DNA of 15,691 bases. Source: RUG14219 sp045538535 (GTDB lineage Bacteria; Cyanobacteriota; Vampirovibrionia; Gastranaerophilales; Gastranaerophilaceae). The stretch lies in the NCBI GenBank assembly GCA_045538535.1, contig JAZSRN010000095.1, forward strand, positions 1 through 15,691, given 5' to 3'. The notes beneath the pieces are model-generated. The model was not told the origin of the DNA and ran no database searches. It was given only the letters and a program-made list of their open reading frames with translations. How positions within the stretch are numbered: position 1 is the first letter of the stretch; each line of letters starts with the position of its first letter. Positions 14,476-15,691 of the stretch are shown in pieces. The translations under genes and the position numbers were made by a program.

Positions 14476-15359
14476 CTTACATTATCTTTTGCGCCTACTG
14501 TTGGATTACCTTCGTATAATAACGAGGCTAGTTGCCCTAATTGGGCCATGGTTGGCATTTTATCTGTACCGCCGCATTGTTTTACTGCACCTGCCCAATA
14601 GTCTTTGTCGTATTCACAAGCTTGTATGCCATATCCGTCTGCTTTTAACTGTTCACATTCTGCTTTTGTTACCGGTGTTGGTATAAATACTGCGCCAAAA
14701 CATTTCCCATCTATCTCTATTGCGCATGCACTGCCGAGGCCTATTGCGTTAAACAATATTACATCCGCACTTTCTACTCCGTCATCGCTTATTTTGCTTA
14801 GTTTGTTTGGCATTTTGCTTCCGTTCCAATCAAATATCGCTGCTACACAACCGGATGTGGATGATTGATTGTTTGACCAAGTTATTGGAACTTCATCAAT
14901 ATCACATTTTGCGTTATAAGATAAAATCATTGCTGTACCGTCAGCAGTTACGATACCCACTGTGTCACCGTATTCGTGGGTGTCGTCGTTTGTCATTTTT
15001 AGTTGTTTACCGGTTGTGGTTTTAGAGATTTCCCATTCCTTGTCATCATCTAACATTACAGTTTCGGTCGGCCAACATTCGGTTAGATGTTGGTTATCAC
15101 AGACTTTTGCGATTTTTAAATGTTTTTGTAGTTCGTTTACAAAATCCATTGTTGTTGCATAACCGCCTAAGGTTGACAAAGATTTCATCTTATCTGTTGC
15201 TTTGCCGAATTTTTGAGTAATGTTTTGGATACGAGCGGTTTTTACTCGTTCTTGAATATTCGCAATCAACGCCGGCATAGTAATCGCCGCTACAACTCCA
15301 ACGATTGCTAGGGTGATTAGGACTTCTGCTAAAGTAAATGCTTTCAATTTTTTCTTCAT
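14307..15359 (-). CDS. Prepilin-like protein with C-terminal DUF1566/lectin-like variable tail
   Basis: The protein has 350 residues. The N-terminus is a type IV prepilin/pseudopilin leader, MKKKLKA before FTLAEVLITL, with the expected Glu at position 5 of the mature form and a hydrophobic helix through about residue 33, so it should be cut and methylated by a PilD-type peptidase and built into a pilus-like fibre or pseudopilus. The middle (about 45-290) is a globular Cys-containing domain. The tail has a motif set seen in DUF1566/C-type-lectin-like domains: KMPTMAQLGQLASLLY, then LWSGEE, AYSR and the terminal AVCLGD. The last ~55 codons differ in base composition from the rest. GAAAGG precedes the ATG by about 12 nt. 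It is probably a surface adhesin; the ligand is unknown. No other pilus genes are visible. Confidence 0.85.
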   Translation of the reverse strand: MKKKLKAFTLAEVLITLAIVGVVAAITMPALIANIQERVKTARIQNITQKFGKATDKMKSLSTLGGYATTMDFVNELQKHLKIAKVCDNQHLTECWPTETVMLDDDKEWEISKTTTGKQLKMTNDDTHEYGDTVGIVTADGTAMILSYNAKCDIDEVPITWSNNQSSTSGCVAAIFDWNGSKMPNKLSKISDDGVESADVILFNAIGLGSACAIEIDGKCFGAVFIPTPVTKAECEQLKADGYGIQACEYDKDYWAGAVKQCGGTDKMPTMAQLGQLASLLYEGNPTVGAKDNVSDLTYNALGFPEPSFYLWSGEEDSSTFAYSRYFYPTDTGWYTDDRDLTNEAVCLGD

Positions 15360-15387
15360 AGTGTTTTTACCTTTCTTCTTTTATTTG

Positions 15388-15417
15388 TTTGTACTACTAC
15401 TATTCTTTATTTGTCAT
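15388..15417 (-). promoter_or_regulatory. Weak candidate promoter of the prepilin gene, -35 from a repeat end
   Basis: On the minus strand ATGACA (15417-15412), which is the outer end of repeat copy 2, is followed after 18 nt by TACAAA (15393-15388). Transcription would start about 20 nt before the ATG. Five of six -35 bases and four of six -10 bases match consensus. Confidence 0.3.
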
Positions 15418-15489
15418 CGCGGATTTATTCCGCGATCTCTTTTCGACGATGTCGGTGAATACAGATCGCGCAACATGTGCGCGATGACA
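15412..15489 (+). repeat. Double-hairpin intergenic repeat, copy 2 (78 bp)
   Basis: It has 10-bp terminal inverted repeats TGTCATCGCG and CGCGATGACA. The left hairpin is CGCGGA, loop TTTAT, TCCGCG; the right hairpin is ATCGCGCA, loop ACATG, TGCGCGAT. The centre matches copy 1 (CGACGA, TCGGTGA, TACAGATCGCG). CGCGATCT and AGATCGCG allow an alternative long-range pairing. Confidence 0.8.
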
Positions 15490-15510
15490 GAGGGACTGTA
15501 CCCACTCTAT

Positions 15511-15529
15511 CTCCCCCCTATGGGGGGAG
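15511..15529. repeat. G/C-run hairpin
   Basis: CTCCCCCC (15511-15518) and GGGGGGAG (15522-15529) pair perfectly around TAT. A second GGGGGG at 15535-15540 could compete for the C-run. It lies just outside repeat copy 2. Confidence 0.65.
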
Positions 15530-15597
15530 CTTGAGGGGGGCAAATACCACCATCTTCTTTCGGACTTCCACGACCAGAATTTCCGCATGACAAAGTA

Positions 15598-15623
15598 CCT
15601 AATTGCATAGCAATTAGGTTTTT
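15598..15623 (+). terminator. Terminator-like hairpin with T-tail at the right end
   Basis: CCTAATTGC (15598-15606), loop ATA, and GCAATTAGG (15610-15618) form a perfect 9-bp stem followed by TTTTT on the plus strand. No plus-strand gene lies upstream within the window, so either an unseen short transcript ends here or the hairpin is part of another dispersed repeat. Confidence 0.5.
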
Positions 15624-15691
15624 AAAAACGTTGATATTACTGGGTTTTAGACACCCAATAGGGCGCAAACCCGCTCTACGCTTGGATTGCC

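Larger units (their letters stand above)
15507..15689 (-). other. Open frame entering from the right edge, doubtful coding
   Basis: On the minus strand a 60-codon stretch is open from the window edge to a TAG at 15509-15507. It reads through the 15598 hairpin (NLIAMQLG), then GTLSCGNSGRGSPKEDGGIC, then the G/C-run hairpin (PPQAPPIGGR). It could be the C-terminal end of a gene beyond the edge. The Pro/Gly tail comes from a low-complexity hairpin, so a chance frame across intergenic repeats is at least as likely. No start is in view. Confidence 0.2.

Noticed and set aside
15400..15588. 62-codon minus-strand open frame over repeat copy 2
   Set aside because: It is the translation of the double-hairpin repeat and the G/C-run hairpin, with no coding-like features.
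13781..15691. Template repeat or reverse transcriptase for the candidate DGR
   Set aside because: No second copy of the variable tail and no reverse-transcriptase ORF were found on either strand of the window.
1..15691. CRISPR arrays, tRNA or rRNA genes, complete insertion sequences
   Set aside because: No regularly spaced repeats, cloverleaf or rRNA-like sequences, or transposase ORFs were seen.

Overview
The window is AT-rich (roughly 36-37% G+C by eye) bacterial chromosomal DNA, densely coded, with AGGAG-type ribosome binding sites. It encodes an outer-membrane lipid-transport pair (LptC/LptA-like) and a prepilin with an FTLAEVLITL-type leader. It also has a large protein starting MGLAASQARFL, a type I associate with gut Melainabacteria/Gastranaerophilales (non-photosynthetic relatives of Cyanobacteria). 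That assignment is inference from protein style, not from a marker-gene search.

Left part (1-5533). A membrane-protein ORF cut by the left edge (minus strand) is followed by an orphan phage-type terminase large subunit with intact ATPase and nuclease motifs, a 75-residue membrane-anchored coiled-coil protein, and a 530-residue MGLAASQ-type protein. No portal, capsid, integrase or small terminase is present. Convergent to these is a two-gene minus-strand operon, a TerC-superfamily DUF475 membrane protein and a family 2 glycosyltransferase, whose coding ends overlap by 8 nt. The terminator of the MGLAASQ gene lies inside the 3' end of the glycosyltransferase gene.

Middle part (5706-13780). A 56-residue unknown protein and the ATPase YchF lead into a tight plus-strand cluster: lptC-like, lptA/ostA-like, a TPR protein, dprA, topA and aroE. 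Junctions range from a 4-nt overlap to 24 nt. A good intrinsic terminator follows aroE. The cluster joins envelope biogenesis (LptC/LptA), DNA uptake and topology (DprA, TopA) and shikimate synthesis (AroE). lptB is not next to lptC/lptA.

Right part (13781-15691). This is accessory in character. A non-coding mosaic of hairpins and short repeats of about 0.45 kb leads to a minus-strand prepilin-like protein of 350 residues. Its last ~55 codons differ sharply in base composition (poor in A, rich in G+C, many codons ending in C or T) and encode a DUF1566/C-type-lectin-like tail ending AVCLGD. I read this as a candidate variable repeat of a diversity-generating retroelement (DGR). A perfect 14-bp inverted repeat lies 31 bp past the stop codon. 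The reverse transcriptase and template repeat are not in the window. Two 78-79 bp copies of a double-hairpin repeat flank the gene in direct orientation, and their stems differ by compensatory base changes.
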